Of a stretch of DNA of 64,000 nucleotides, positions 35,495-44,956 are shown piece by piece. Where the stretch lies: assembly GCA_041742695.1 (NCBI GenBank), contig JBGTOF010000299.1:1-64000 (forward strand), read 5' to 3'. Under the pieces are notes generated by a model, which saw nothing but the letters and a program-made list of their open reading frames with translations, did no database searches and was not told the origin of the DNA. A program made the position numbers and the translations under genes. How positions within the stretch are numbered: the stretch's first letter is position 1; each line of letters begins with the position of its first letter. Origin of the DNA: Kaiparowitsia sp041742695. GTDB taxonomy: Bacteria > Cyanobacteriota > Cyanobacteriia > Elainellales > Elainellaceae.

Positions 35495-36410
35495 TGTGTC
35501 TCCGGGAGGCCGACGATGAAACGCGAGATTTCCTAGGCAGAACCGACTTCACTTTATCGCGAAGTTGACGCCCCAGCGTTCGCAACTGCGGAGCGACAGG
35601 TTCGCGATCGCTCGACTGCGAAAAACGCTCCGTGAGCAGTTCTCTAAGTTTGCTGCTGGTCAGGGGTCGGTTTAGGATACCCCGTTCCGCTAAAGAAATT
35701 GACCCTGTTTCTTCAGAAACCACCACACACAGGCAGTTTTCGACCCGCTCGGTAATGCCCATTGCGGCGCGATGGCGGGTACCCAACTGGCGGGAGGCAC
35801 TGCGCTCTGACAGCGGCAAAATTACCCCTGCTGCAATGATGCGTGAACCCCGAATCAGCACTGCGCCATCATGCAACAGGGTCGCGGTTTGAAAGATGGT
35901 TTGTAGCATCTCTTTCGAGACTTCAGCGTTGATTCGAACGCCGGGGACAGAAAAGTCGCGTTCGTCTATGGGCCGACTGGTTTCGAGCACAATCAGCGCA
36001 CCTGTGCGATTTTGTGATAGCTCCTTTACTGCATCTACAATTTCGTCGATGACGCTGTCAGGTTTGGGGATAGCTTCCTCAGTAGAGCGCAGCAGTTGCC
36101 AAATCTCTCCTCGCCCTAACTGCTCTAACAAGCGACGAAACTCGCTTTGCAGCATAAATGCCATGGCGACTGCCGAGCCAATGACCAGTTTTTCTAGCAC
36201 AAAGCTGAGCAATTGCAGCCCAATTGCATTGCTGAGGGCAGAGGCTAGCATTAGCAAAATTAGCCCTCGAACCATCCATAGGGTTCGGCGCTCGCCGATG
36301 ATGATCAGCACCATGTAGGTCAATATCAAGACCAAGAGCAGATCTACAAACGGCAGCAGGGACTGCGTCCAGCCCAAATTTGCCAACCATTGCCTCAGCG
36401 GAAAACCCAT
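35469..36410 (-). CDS. cdaA: Diadenylate cyclase
   Basis: A 313-residue membrane enzyme that makes c-di-AMP from two ATP. Three N-terminal helices (LLPFVDLLLVLILTYMVLII, LWMVRGLILLMLASAL, LLSFVLEKLVIGSAVAMAFML) precede the DAC domain, with the diagnostic DGAVLIRG and RHRAAMGITE motifs. The C-terminal roughly 60 residues are basic and probably disordered. In cyanobacteria c-di-AMP acts in potassium, osmotic and day-night metabolic control. It overlaps uppS downstream. The lysA gene lies upstream on the same strand, separated by about 340 bases. Confidence 0.95.
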   Translation of the reverse strand: MGFPLRQWLANLGWTQSLLPFVDLLLVLILTYMVLIIIGERRTLWMVRGLILLMLASALSNAIGLQLLSFVLEKLVIGSAVAMAFMLQSEFRRLLEQLGRGEIWQLLRSTEEAIPKPDSVIDEIVDAVKELSQNRTGALIVLETSRPIDERDFSVPGVRINAEVSKEMLQTIFQTATLLHDGAVLIRGSRIIAAGVILPLSERSASRQLGTRHRAAMGITERVENCLCVVVSEETGSISLAERGILNRPLTSSKLRELLTERFSQSSDREPVAPQLRTLGRQLRDKVKSVLPRKSRVSSSASRRHNDSKAKRS

Positions 36411-36751
36411 TAGATTTGGTTTGGATTTGGTCTAATGCTCCATCAACCCGCAAGGGTTATTCAGAGTGCGATCGCTCATTTCTTCTACGAATCGGCGTCA
36501 ATGAATACGTTCGGAAGGATCTGGTTGATAGACAGTTTCACGTGCGATCGCTTAGCCATCCAATGCCTCCCATAAAACCTGTAGACTGAACCAGACTGAA
36601 CGTATTGCTAGAAGCTGCGATTATAAATGCTGCCCGCTAATCCGAATCAAAATTCTAGCGAAACTCCATAGGGCACACGTTGCAGCACGATAGAGAGCCC
36701 GATAGGTGAATGAATTGTCTCCATTCTGACTCCATGCTACCTAGCTCTGGC
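36411..36751. other. Gap of 341 bp between cdaA and lysA
   Basis: It probably holds the cdaA-uppS promoter. No hairpin, repeat or gene stands out. Confidence 0.4.
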
Positions 36752-38182
36752 TTACTTAGACGGGGGATGGGTGAGCCGATTCGGGAGGCAGTCATGGGCT
36801 AGCAAGTCGGCATAGGTTTCTCGTCGCAATATCAGACTGGCGTCACCGTCACCAACTAACACCGATGCTGGGCGCGGCAGGCGATTGTAGTTAGATGCCA
36901 TGCTGTAATTGTAGGCCCCTGTGCCCATCACGACGAGAATATCGCCGGGATGGGTGGGAGGCAGGGTGGCATCTTTGATCAGCACATCGCCGGACTCACA
37001 ATGTTTGCCTGCTACTGTTACGGCCTCGGTCATGGGCGCAGACATGTGGTTAGCAACGACAGCACGGTAGAGCGATTGATAGGTAATGGGGCGGGGGTTG
37101 TCAGACATGCCGCCATCCACAGTGACATAGGTGCGAATGCCAGGAACGGTTTTCTGGCTACCTAGAGTATAGGCGGTGACGCAAGCAGAGCCGATGAGCG
37201 ATCGCCCAGGTTCGGCAATCAGCTTAGGAAGGGGAATCTGGCGATCGCGACAAGCGTCCACTACCGCGTTGCAAATCACCTGCGTCCATTCGTTGATGCT
37301 CGGTGGGTCATCGGACTCAGTGTAGCGAATGCCCAGCCCGCCGCCGATGTCTAACTCCTCTAGCATCAGCCCATAGTCTGCTGCCTTGACCAACCATTGC
37401 ACTAACACCCCGGCTAAATCCTGGTGGGGCTGTAGCTCAAAAATTTGAGAGCCGATGTGGGCGTGCAGCCCGACGCAGTGCAGCACCGTAGAATGTTGTT
37501 GCACAAACGCAAACACAGATTCAATTTGGTCAGGGTCAAAGCCAAATTTGCTGTCTAAATGCCCCGTGCGAATGTAGTCATGGGTGTGGCACTCAATGCC
37601 CGGGGTGAGCCGCAGCATAACGCGTATCGGTGCTTGGGGCGGTTCGTTAACTGTCGATGTTGCCTTGGCAAGCTCTACCAGAGTTTCGAGCTCTAGCCAG
37701 TTGTCGACCACAATGGTGATGCGAGTGGCGATCGCCTGCTGCAGTTCATCTACTGATTTATTGTTGCCATGGAAGTAGATCACGCTCGGGTCAACACCCG
37801 CTGTTAGCGCCGTGTGCAGCTCCCCCCCTGACACCACATCCAGCCCTAAACCTTCACTCGCGGCGATCGCACACACCGCTAGGCAGTTCCATGCCTTCGA
37901 TGCATAGATAACCAGCGACTCTCCAGGATAATGCTGCTGAAACGCCTGCCGATAGTGCCGACAGGCCGCCCGCAAGGTGGTTTCGTCTAAGACATACAGC
38001 GGCGACCCAAACTGCTGCACCAGCGTCACCACATCGCACCCGCCAATCTCTAGATGATCCTCACGGTTCACCCGCGCCGTCAGCGGCATCAAAAACTGGT
38101 TAGGCGATGCTTGGTCTGAAACCGATTCGGGCACATACTGACGACCGGAGTTATGAGTCGCGGCAGGAGGCGTTGAAACCAT
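36752..38182 (-). CDS. lysA: Diaminopimelate decarboxylase
   Basis: About 476 residues from ATG 38182; the frame extends to 38326 but the extra 48 residues do not look like LysA. It removes CO2 from meso-diaminopimelate to give lysine. FGSPLYVLDE opens the alanine-racemase-like barrel, VIYASKAWNCLAV has the PLP lysine, CVGLHAHIGSQIFE follows, DIGGGLGIRY binds PLP phosphate, and LIAEPGRSLIG and KHCESGDVL (C-terminal Cys at the dimer active site) complete the set. It is the upstream gene of a lysA-cdaA-uppS order often kept in cyanobacteria. Confidence 0.95.
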   Translation of the reverse strand: MVSTPPAATHNSGRQYVPESVSDQASPNQFLMPLTARVNREDHLEIGGCDVVTLVQQFGSPLYVLDETTLRAACRHYRQAFQQHYPGESLVIYASKAWNCLAVCAIAASEGLGLDVVSGGELHTALTAGVDPSVIYFHGNNKSVDELQQAIATRITIVVDNWLELETLVELAKATSTVNEPPQAPIRVMLRLTPGIECHTHDYIRTGHLDSKFGFDPDQIESVFAFVQQHSTVLHCVGLHAHIGSQIFELQPHQDLAGVLVQWLVKAADYGLMLEELDIGGGLGIRYTESDDPPSINEWTQVICNAVVDACRDRQIPLPKLIAEPGRSLIGSACVTAYTLGSQKTVPGIRTYVTVDGGMSDNPRPITYQSLYRAVVANHMSAPMTEAVTVAGKHCESGDVLIKDATLPPTHPGDILVVMGTGAYNYSMASNYNRLPRPASVLVGDGDASLILRRETYADLLAHDCLPNRLTHPPSK

Positions 38183-38408
38183 GGGGCGATAGTCCTTTGA
38201 ACAGTTCTGAAATGACGGGTGAGCAGTCTTAAATCGGCTGAGTAACAGAGTGTAATTCTTAATCCAGTGTACAATCCAGGGCTGTGCTTCTTCTATGCAC
38301 AATTTAGATTCTGGCGATTGACTCACCTACTGCTACTGAGCGCTACCGAGTCGTTGACCATCGCCTTGCTCTAGTGTTTTTCTCGCTATTTGGACTAAAG
38401 CTCCTACC

Positions 38409-39128
38409 GTGGCAGACCTAATTCTGACACCCCTCACCTCTGCGCTGGTCGCCGCTGCGGTTGACCTCGATCAGCGCTGTCTGGGTGGAATGTGGACTGC
38501 ATCGGGCTATTTGCGAGAGGTGAACAGCCCAAATGGAATCCTGTTGGCGCTGCAGCGCGATAGCAATTGGTATGCTCTGGCTTCTGAGGTCGATCAATCC
38601 CACGAGTTTAAGACTGATATCAGTGCTCAATCCGCTCCATCCTCGGATAGACCGTTGGTGCACTCGGCATCGCTGCATTCCTTCCAATCTTCCCCTGCGC
38701 CTTCCCCAGATTCTCCGCTGTTGGCGCTAGGCTGCCTGTGGACAGTTCTAGAAGAAGCGCATATCACGATTCTGATGGTTGATCCCGACTATCGACGGCA
38801 GGGGCTAGGGCAGGCGCTGCTGTGGGCGCTACTCTGGGCTAGCTGGCGGCGGTCGATGGCGTGGATCACGCTAGAGGTGCGCCCGTCGAATGCAGGGGCG
38901 ATCGCACTCTATACACAGTTTGGATTTGAAAGTATTGGCCACCGCCGCCGCTACTATCACCATCCCGAAGAAGACGCTCTAATTCTCTGGCGTCGGGGTC
39001 TCCAGACCTCCGAGTTTGAACATAGTTTGGTGCAGTGGCAGCAGCAGGTGGGCGATCGCTTAGCGCGTGCGGGCTGGCAACTCCACCAATCGGCCGAAAT
39101 CGAAAAAGAATTGGAACAATCCTCTTGA
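38409..39128 (+). CDS. rimI: GNAT N-acetyltransferase, RimI-like
   Basis: A 239-residue protein from GTG 38409. The GNAT core is in the second half: HITILMVDPDYRRQGLGQAL with the acetyl-CoA loop RRQGLGQA, WITLEVRPSNAGAIALYTQF and FESIGHRRRYYHHPEEDALILW, the usual end of RimI. It acetylates the N-terminal Ala of ribosomal protein S18 or similar targets. It is longer than standard RimI because of a Ser/Pro-rich insert (about residues 60-102) and a C-terminal helical tail. It precedes clpC. Confidence 0.85.
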   Translation: MADLILTPLTSALVAAAVDLDQRCLGGMWTASGYLREVNSPNGILLALQRDSNWYALASEVDQSHEFKTDISAQSAPSSDRPLVHSASLHSFQSSPAPSPDSPLLALGCLWTVLEEAHITILMVDPDYRRQGLGQALLWALLWASWRRSMAWITLEVRPSNAGAIALYTQFGFESIGHRRRYYHHPEEDALILWRRGLQTSEFEHSLVQWQQQVGDRLARAGWQLHQSAEIEKELEQSS

Positions 39129-39347
39129 CAAGCGTTCGCCTTCTCAGCACTATTTCATACGGAGCGGTCGATTGTTCCTAATGGCAGGGTAATTATTAGG
39201 TAAACCCCGCATTAAGACTTGGCCTAGGAATTTGCTTGCATTTTAGCCTGGAGCGCCTCCATTCAGGGCTCTGCCATGCCCCATCAACGTAGGATTAGGG
39301 TCTGCCGTCATTGCGATGCGACAGACAGATTCACCGTAGCCCTATGC

Positions 39348-39353
39348 TAGAAT
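39348..39353 (+). promoter_or_regulatory. Possible -10 element of clpC
   Basis: TAGAAT with a TATGC extension precedes the start by about 40 bases. No convincing -35 element is seen. Confidence 0.3.
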
Positions 39354-39389
39354 CAGCGTACCGGCACGCAGCAGGTGATAAAGACTGTC

Positions 39390-41864
39390 ATGTTTGAACG
39401 CTTCACAGAGAAAGCCATTAAGGTAATCATGCTTGCCCAAGAGGAAGCACGACGCCTAGGCCACAACTTTGTTGGGACAGAGCAGATCCTCTTGGGTCTG
39501 ATTGGAGAAGGGACCGGCGTCGCCGCCAAGGTGCTCAAATCCATGGGAGTCAATCTTAAAGACGCCCGGATTGAGGTCGAGAAAATTATTGGGCGAGGCT
39601 CCGGATTCGTTGCGGTTGAAATTCCGTTCACGCCTCGTGCTAAGCGCGTTTTGGAGCTGTCGCTCGAAGAGGCCCGCCAACTCGGGCACAACTACATTGG
39701 GACTGAGCACTTGCTTTTGGGGTTAATCCGCGAAGGCGAAGGGGTCGCTGCCCGCGTTCTGGAAAATCTGGGGGTTGACCTGACCAAGGTTCGCACTCAG
39801 GTAATTCGGATGCTGGGTGAAACCGCTGAGGTGTCTACGGGCGGTAGCCAAGGTCGTACCAAAACGCCCACGCTGGATGAGTTTGGTTCAAACCTGACCC
39901 AGATGGCTGGGGAGGGCAAGCTCGACCCTGTAGTGGGCCGTCAGAAAGAAATCGAGCGTGTTATTCAGATTCTCGGTCGACGCACCAAAAATAATCCGGT
40001 GCTGATTGGGGAACCTGGAGTGGGCAAAACGGCGATCGCCGAGGGCTTGGCCCAGCGTATCGCAAACAACGATGTGCCCGACATCCTCGAAGAAAAGCGA
40101 GTGGTAACTCTCGATATTGGATTGCTGGTTGCAGGCACCAAATATCGAGGGGAATTTGAAGAGCGCCTCAAAAAGATCATGGACGAAATCCGCCAAGCGG
40201 GGAACGTCATCTTGGTCATTGATGAGGTGCATACGCTAATTGGGGCAGGTGCGGCTGAAGGGGCGATTGACGCCGCTAACATCCTTAAGCCAGCGTTGGC
40301 TCGGGGCGAACTTCAGTGCATTGGAGCTACAACGCTGGATGAGTATCGCAAGCATATTGAGCGGGATGCGGCCCTAGAGCGCCGTTTCCAGCCGGTGATG
40401 GTGGGCGAGCCGTCGGTTGATGAAACCATTGAGATTTTGCGAGGGTTGCGCGATCGCTACGAGCAACACCACAAGCTCAAGATTTCGGATGAAGCGTTAG
40501 AGGCTGCTGCTAAGCTGTCAGATCGCTACATTAGCGATCGCTTCTTGCCAGACAAGGCGATTGACTTAGTCGATGAGGCTGGGTCGCGTGTGCGTCTGAT
40601 CAACTCCCAACTGCCACCAGCGGCCAAGGAGCTAGACAAGGAGTTGCGGCAGGTTCTCAAAGACAAAGACGATTCGGTGCGTTCCCAAGACTTTGACCGG
40701 GCTGGGGAACTGCGCGATCGGGAAATGGAGATTAAAGCCGAAATTCGGGCGATCGCCCAAACTAAAAAGGCTGAGTCTGCTGACGGTGAAGACGCCTCCC
40801 CGGTGGTGACAGAAGAAGACATCGCTCAAATTGTGGCGTCTTGGACTGGAGTTCCGGTGAACAAGCTGACCGAAAGCGAATCGGAAAAGCTCCTCAACAT
40901 GGAAGATACCCTGCACGGTCGCATTATTGGCCAAGATGAAGCAGTGAAAGCTGTTTCGCGTGCCATTCGTCGCGCTCGAGTAGGATTGAAAAACCCCAAC
41001 CGACCTATTGCTAGCTTCATCTTCTCCGGTCCTACTGGGGTTGGTAAAACTGAGCTAACCAAGGCTCTTGCGGCTTATTTCTTCGGCTCTGAAGATGCGA
41101 TGATTCGTCTCGACATGTCAGAGTATATGGAGCGCCATACGGTGTCCAAGCTGATTGGCTCACCTCCTGGTTATGTAGGTTACAACGAAGGGGGCCAGCT
41201 CACTGAAGCAGTGCGGCGACGTCCTTACACGGTAGTGCTGTTCGATGAAATCGAGAAGGCACACCCTGATGTGTTCAATATGCTGTTGCAAATCTTGGAA
41301 GACGGTCGCCTGACTGACGCCAAGGGTCGCACAGTTGACTTCAAGAACACGCTCTTGATTATGACGTCGAACATTGGTTCGAAGGTAATTGAGAAGGGGG
41401 GTGGTGGTCTGGGCTTCGACTTCTCCAGCGATGCGCCGGATGAGTCGCAGTACAACCGCATTCGCTCCTTGGTCAACGAAGAGTTGAAGCAGTACTTCCG
41501 TCCTGAGTTCCTCAACCGGGTAGATGAAATTATCGTCTTCCGTCAGCTCACACGGGATGAGGTAAAACATATTGCCGACATTCTGCTGAAGGAAGTAACT
41601 GGACGACTAACTGAACAGGGCATCGTCTTGGAAGTGACTGAAAAGTTCAAGGATCGCTTGGTAGAAGAGGGGTATAACCCCAGCTATGGAGCGCGTCCAC
41701 TCCGCCGAGCCATTATGCGCCTGTTGGAAGATTCCCTAGCAGAGGAAATCCTCTCTGGGCGAATTCAAAACGGTGATGTGGCAATCGTAGATGTCGGAGA
41801 AGATGGTCAGGTCAAGGTACTACCTGGAGAAAAGCGTGAGCTATTGACCCAGGCTGCAGAATAG
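39390..41864 (+). CDS. clpC: ClpC AAA+ chaperone, ATPase subunit of the Clp protease
   Basis: An 824-residue Hsp100 protein; the family start MFERFTEKAIKVIML fixes ATG 39390. Two Clp-N repeats occupy residues 1-145. The first AAA+ domain has GEPGVGKTAIAEG and VILVIDEVHTLIGAG, the middle region a UVR-like helix (SQDFDRAGELRDREME), and the second AAA+ domain GPTGVGKTELTKALA and VVLFDEIEKAHPDV, ending with the D2-small domain. It unfolds substrates for ClpP. An essential housekeeping protein in cyanobacteria. It is monocistronic with a clear terminator. Confidence 0.97.
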   Translation: MFERFTEKAIKVIMLAQEEARRLGHNFVGTEQILLGLIGEGTGVAAKVLKSMGVNLKDARIEVEKIIGRGSGFVAVEIPFTPRAKRVLELSLEEARQLGHNYIGTEHLLLGLIREGEGVAARVLENLGVDLTKVRTQVIRMLGETAEVSTGGSQGRTKTPTLDEFGSNLTQMAGEGKLDPVVGRQKEIERVIQILGRRTKNNPVLIGEPGVGKTAIAEGLAQRIANNDVPDILEEKRVVTLDIGLLVAGTKYRGEFEERLKKIMDEIRQAGNVILVIDEVHTLIGAGAAEGAIDAANILKPALARGELQCIGATTLDEYRKHIERDAALERRFQPVMVGEPSVDETIEILRGLRDRYEQHHKLKISDEALEAAAKLSDRYISDRFLPDKAIDLVDEAGSRVRLINSQLPPAAKELDKELRQVLKDKDDSVRSQDFDRAGELRDREMEIKAEIRAIAQTKKAESADGEDASPVVTEEDIAQIVASWTGVPVNKLTESESEKLLNMEDTLHGRIIGQDEAVKAVSRAIRRARVGLKNPNRPIASFIFSGPTGVGKTELTKALAAYFFGSEDAMIRLDMSEYMERHTVSKLIGSPPGYVGYNEGGQLTEAVRRRPYTVVLFDEIEKAHPDVFNMLLQILEDGRLTDAKGRTVDFKNTLLIMTSNIGSKVIEKGGGGLGFDFSSDAPDESQYNRIRSLVNEELKQYFRPEFLNRVDEIIVFRQLTRDEVKHIADILLKEVTGRLTEQGIVLEVTEKFKDRLVEEGYNPSYGARPLRRAIMRLLEDSLAEEILSGRIQNGDVAIVDVGEDGQVKVLPGEKRELLTQAAE

Positions 41865-41887
41865 GCCTTCGCCTATCCAGCGATTTA

Positions 41888-41925
41888 GTAAAAAGGCCGG
41901 GAGCAAACGCTCCCGGCCTTTTTAC
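41888..41925 (+). terminator. Intrinsic terminator of clpC
   Basis: GTAAAAAGGCCGGGAGC pairs perfectly with GCTCCCGGCCTTTTTAC around a four-base loop. The A and T runs within the arms make it work from both strands. It begins 24 bases after the clpC stop. Confidence 0.9.
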
Positions 41926-41949
41926 TGGATAGATAAATGAGTGGTGAGT

Positions 41950-42017
41950 TAGACCTGTGGTTGACTATCCCAAATTGCCTACGCTACTTGGCTCTGACAG
42001 GAATAACCACAGGTCTA
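41950..42017. repeat. 68-bp element with 13-bp terminal inverted repeats
   Basis: TAGACCTGTGGTT at 41950-41962 is exactly mirrored as AACCACAGGTCTA at 42005-42017. No coding capacity is present. It is either a regulatory stem or a minimal mobile-type remnant. Confidence 0.55.
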
Positions 42018-42184
42018 CAACACGACCGATAAATGGCTGAGTTAGCGATCTGGGCTTTCTAGTAAGACTACTGAAACCTTGACGCCTTGGTGCATTCTTA
42101 TTCAACAGGGGAACACTAAGCCCGATGGAAACAGCAAAACCCGACTGTTTTTCCCACACTTGCCGTGGAGCGTTTGCAGGCACT

Positions 42185-42724
42185 ATGAGTATTGAAAAAA
42201 TCGTTGAACAAGCCCTTCAGGATGGGTATTTAACTCCCGCCATGGAGGCAGAAGTTGGTCGGATTTGTGACACTGCTTCAGAATTGTCTATTGAAGAGTA
42301 TATGGCTCTCGATCGACTAATGGGAGCGTTGCTAACGGGTGAAGTGGTTGCAGTACCCCGGAAGCAATTCATTAACGTAATGGAAGAGCTGGTGCTGACA
42401 GAGGCGATCGCCCGAGTTGCTGAAATCGAAGCTATGAGCGACTGTACGCTTGATCTAGGCGACATTGCCGCCTATGCCTTAAATCGATTGCCTCCCCTCT
42501 ATGCCACCACAGAGGAAGGAGCAGAATACCAGCGCAGCCGCGCCAAAGAAGACCTGCAAGTGATGATTTCAGCTCAGGTTAAAGATGCGATCGCCCGCAA
42601 CCTAGACCAGCCTGCATTCTTCCCTGAGCGTCAAGTGCTAGGCAAGAATGCTGGAGATGAGGTATTGAGCCAAGTCGGCACGCTATTGCAGGCCTATGCC
42701 CACAAGTTTGAAGTGCGGGTGTAG
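42185..42724 (+). CDS. ComFB-family protein (probable c-di-GMP receptor type)
   Basis: A 179-residue protein from ATG 42185; the in-frame ATG at 42125 would add 20 residues rich in Cys and His that do not fit the family. The first 60 residues (MSIEKIVEQALQDGYLTPAM, TASELSIEEYMALDRLMGAL) are a helical leader common in cyanobacterial versions. The ComFB domain follows (NVMEELVLTEAIARVAEIEA, DIAAYALNRLPPLYATTEEG). ComFB and CdgR proteins of cyanobacteria have been reported to bind c-di-GMP and influence competence, motility or cell size. It stands alone downstream of clpC. Confidence 0.8.
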   Translation: MSIEKIVEQALQDGYLTPAMEAEVGRICDTASELSIEEYMALDRLMGALLTGEVVAVPRKQFINVMEELVLTEAIARVAEIEAMSDCTLDLGDIAAYALNRLPPLYATTEEGAEYQRSRAKEDLQVMISAQVKDAIARNLDQPAFFPERQVLGKNAGDEVLSQVGTLLQAYAHKFEVRV

Positions 42725-43073
42725 CGTAATATACGCTTGGAGCACTGTTTGAGGGACTACGTGTCGCAAGACTCTCCTTATACGAGTCCCCCAAACATCG
42801 CCCGTTCTAACCAGCGTGACTATGACCATGTAACGCTTAATGCACTGGTTTGATTGTTTGTTGTGGTGAACCCTCAAACCAGTGCGTCAAGCGCCATATC
42901 TATCGAACGTATCTATTGATGTAGAAAAAGCACGGGCGATCGCCATGGATAGCCTAATTTCACTATGTCAGACCAAACTCTAACAGTGGCGAATCTTTGC
43001 TCTACGCGGAAGCTCGTAGCACCCCTGACACAGCGGTGGAGTTGCGTGACAGGTCACCAGCTACCGAAGCTAT
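42725..43073. other. Gap of 349 bp with a hairpin and a shortened repeat
   Basis: A hairpin GTTTGAGGGACT / AGTCCCCCAAAC lies at 42747-42796, about 25 bases after the ComFB stop. The short form of the 98-bp repeat lies at 42831-42899. No gene is seen. Confidence 0.5.
42831..42899 (-). repeat. 98-bp interspersed repeat, copy 5 (short palindromic form)
   Basis: GCTTAATGCACTGGTTTGA at one end is mirrored by TCAAACCAGTGCGTCAAGC at the other, with TTGTGGTGAACC between. The central stem has lost one arm and the element looks rearranged. Confidence 0.6.
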
Positions 43074-44798
43074 CTAGGCATCAGTGTCATCTAGCTCTAC
43101 CGGAAAATCAACAGGGTTAATCCGAGGATCACCTGAAGCTGTAGCAGATTGGGGCTCGAAGGCAGGGCAGTATCCATCGGGCGTGATTCGGAAGCCATAG
43201 AGCGAGGAGGCCTGGTTCCAGCAGCGCTGGCCTCGATTATGCACACAGTTCCCACAGCACTCGACCTCAGGCGAGAAGTACGGCTCTCGTCCCCGTTCTA
43301 ACAACTCCCGCTGCGACATGCCGCGAATGACTAGTTCTTCACCCTGCCAGTGCGCCTCTACAATGCCTGTGTCAGCCAAACGCTGCCATCGAGAATCGGC
43401 GGCGATCGCCCCCGGCAGCAGCATCGTCACTCCCGCGTCAGTTTCTGCCAGTTCACCCTCGTAGCGAGCTTCAGGTGGGGCAGGCTGCACAAAGGTTTCA
43501 CCGATGGGTAAATCCACCTCTACCCCCGCAGACGGTAAGTGTAGCTGGTAGCGATGTTGCAACTCCTCCAAACTGGCCAGGTCGGTTAAGTAATTCGGAG
43601 CGCCATGTACAAATAACACATGCTGCGGGCGCAGATTATGGATAAGCTGCGTTGTTCCGGCCCCATCGCAATGCTCCCCTAGGAGGTAAGTATCTGTCAC
43701 CAGCTGCCGCGTCTTAAGAGCATGTTTCAGCGGTTTCACAGTCTCAAGAGTGTCTTGAGTCATGGCTTCTACCGCACCAGGGCGGCCCGGTTGCTGAGGC
43801 AGCAGGCAGAGCCAAGGCAGCGTGGTGCGCTGTATGTAGCGGGTGAGATCACTGCGGTAATGAGTTAAAACAATGCAGGGTTTTGGCCCCGCCAAGGCAA
43901 TGCTCTGCAGGCCCGCATCTAAAGGCAACGGCCGCACGCGAGGTCGAATGCGCTCATCCCAAAATAGAGGCTGGTGGCGAGCAAAATTTTGCACCGAGCT
44001 GGGTAGGTGAGGCAGCAGGTCTAGATACGCATCACAACCCGTGGCGATCGCCTCATCTACCCAGATGTCAATATCTTGCCCTGTAAAGTGGTGGTGGCTT
44101 CGCAGCAGCATGAGCAGCTCTTGCCCTAGCCCTATCGTCGGCAAAGGGAATAGCACCGACCGCTTGTCTGCAATCGCCCGACTGATGTGCTCTGCTAAAA
44201 GATTTTCTTGCTGGCGACGATGGGGATGCCGTGCCGTGCCATAACTTCCTTCTACAACGAGGACGTCCGGCCGTAACCCCCTTAACTCTTCAAGAGGCAT
44301 GCCGTCTACCAATCGCGAGTTAGATAGAAAGAAATCCCCTGTATAAAACAGCGTGTAGTCACGCTCAGACGTTCTATAAGTAAGCAAACAGGCCGCCGCT
44401 CCGGGCAAATGACCCGAGGGAAATAGCTCCGCAATCAGCCCATCTGCAAATTCTACGGGCGATCGCCAGGGCAAAGCTTGACAAAACGACGGAACATTCT
44501 CCTGCTCCTCTAGCCAATTTAACGGCAGCAGTTGGGCGGTAGCGTCACTCGCATAAATCGGCATCTGGGGAAATCGACGATGCAAGTCAAGCAACCCCTG
44601 CGCATGATCAGCATGCGCGTGAGTACACAATACTACATCCACTGGAGGGGATTCTCCGCAGGCCGCCAGAATAGGACTCAGCGATGATAAACCACAATCC
44701 AGCATGACCCGATGGGGACCCATACGCACCACTAGGCACACCCCTTCATCGGCATGTCCAATGGCAATGGGCAAACAGGCTAACTCAGTCACGGTCAA
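43074..44798 (-). CDS. Metallo-beta-lactamase-fold RNase-like protein with C-terminal Cys cluster
   Basis: A 574-residue soluble protein. The MBL metal motif CTHAHADHAQGLL lies near residue 60, with FPSGHLPGAAACLL and YTGDFFLSNSRL later, as in beta-CASP and CPSF-type RNases. VEGSYGTARHPHRR and LFVHGAPNYLTDL extend the match. The last 60 residues contain VECCGNC, QRCWN and GYCPAF, five cysteines that could bind zinc or an iron-sulfur cluster. This extension is not part of the standard RNase fold. The exact substrate is unknown. Confidence 0.8.
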   Translation of the reverse strand: MTVTELACLPIAIGHADEGVCLVVRMGPHRVMLDCGLSSLSPILAACGESPPVDVVLCTHAHADHAQGLLDLHRRFPQMPIYASDATAQLLPLNWLEEQENVPSFCQALPWRSPVEFADGLIAELFPSGHLPGAAACLLTYRTSERDYTLFYTGDFFLSNSRLVDGMPLEELRGLRPDVLVVEGSYGTARHPHRRQQENLLAEHISRAIADKRSVLFPLPTIGLGQELLMLLRSHHHFTGQDIDIWVDEAIATGCDAYLDLLPHLPSSVQNFARHQPLFWDERIRPRVRPLPLDAGLQSIALAGPKPCIVLTHYRSDLTRYIQRTTLPWLCLLPQQPGRPGAVEAMTQDTLETVKPLKHALKTRQLVTDTYLLGEHCDGAGTTQLIHNLRPQHVLFVHGAPNYLTDLASLEELQHRYQLHLPSAGVEVDLPIGETFVQPAPPEARYEGELAETDAGVTMLLPGAIAADSRWQRLADTGIVEAHWQGEELVIRGMSQRELLERGREPYFSPEVECCGNCVHNRGQRCWNQASSLYGFRITPDGYCPAFEPQSATASGDPRINPVDFPVELDDTDA

Positions 44799-44883
44799 CG
44801 ATGTGTGGAATAGTCGGAAGATTTGCCCTTCAGCCTTTCAAGCGAGTCTGTAAACGAAGCGGCTTCAGCGGAGCTTATGCCGT

Positions 44884-44902
44884 AAAAATCGTATCGATTT
44901 TT
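44884..44902. terminator. Small bidirectional hairpin
   Basis: AAAAATCG / CGATTTTT with a three-base loop lies between the small membrane-protein gene and the MBL gene on the minus strand. Its strength is modest. Confidence 0.45.
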
Positions 44903-44956
44903 CCACAGACACTTGCGTTTACCTAGCTCTTCTCTAGCACGCAAAGAGCCACGGTG

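Larger units (their letters stand above)
41865..42184. other. Gap of 320 bp with the clpC terminator and an inverted-repeat element
   Basis: It contains the clpC terminator and a 68-bp segment bounded by 13-bp perfect inverted repeats. The rest is leader of the ComFB-like gene. Confidence 0.5.
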
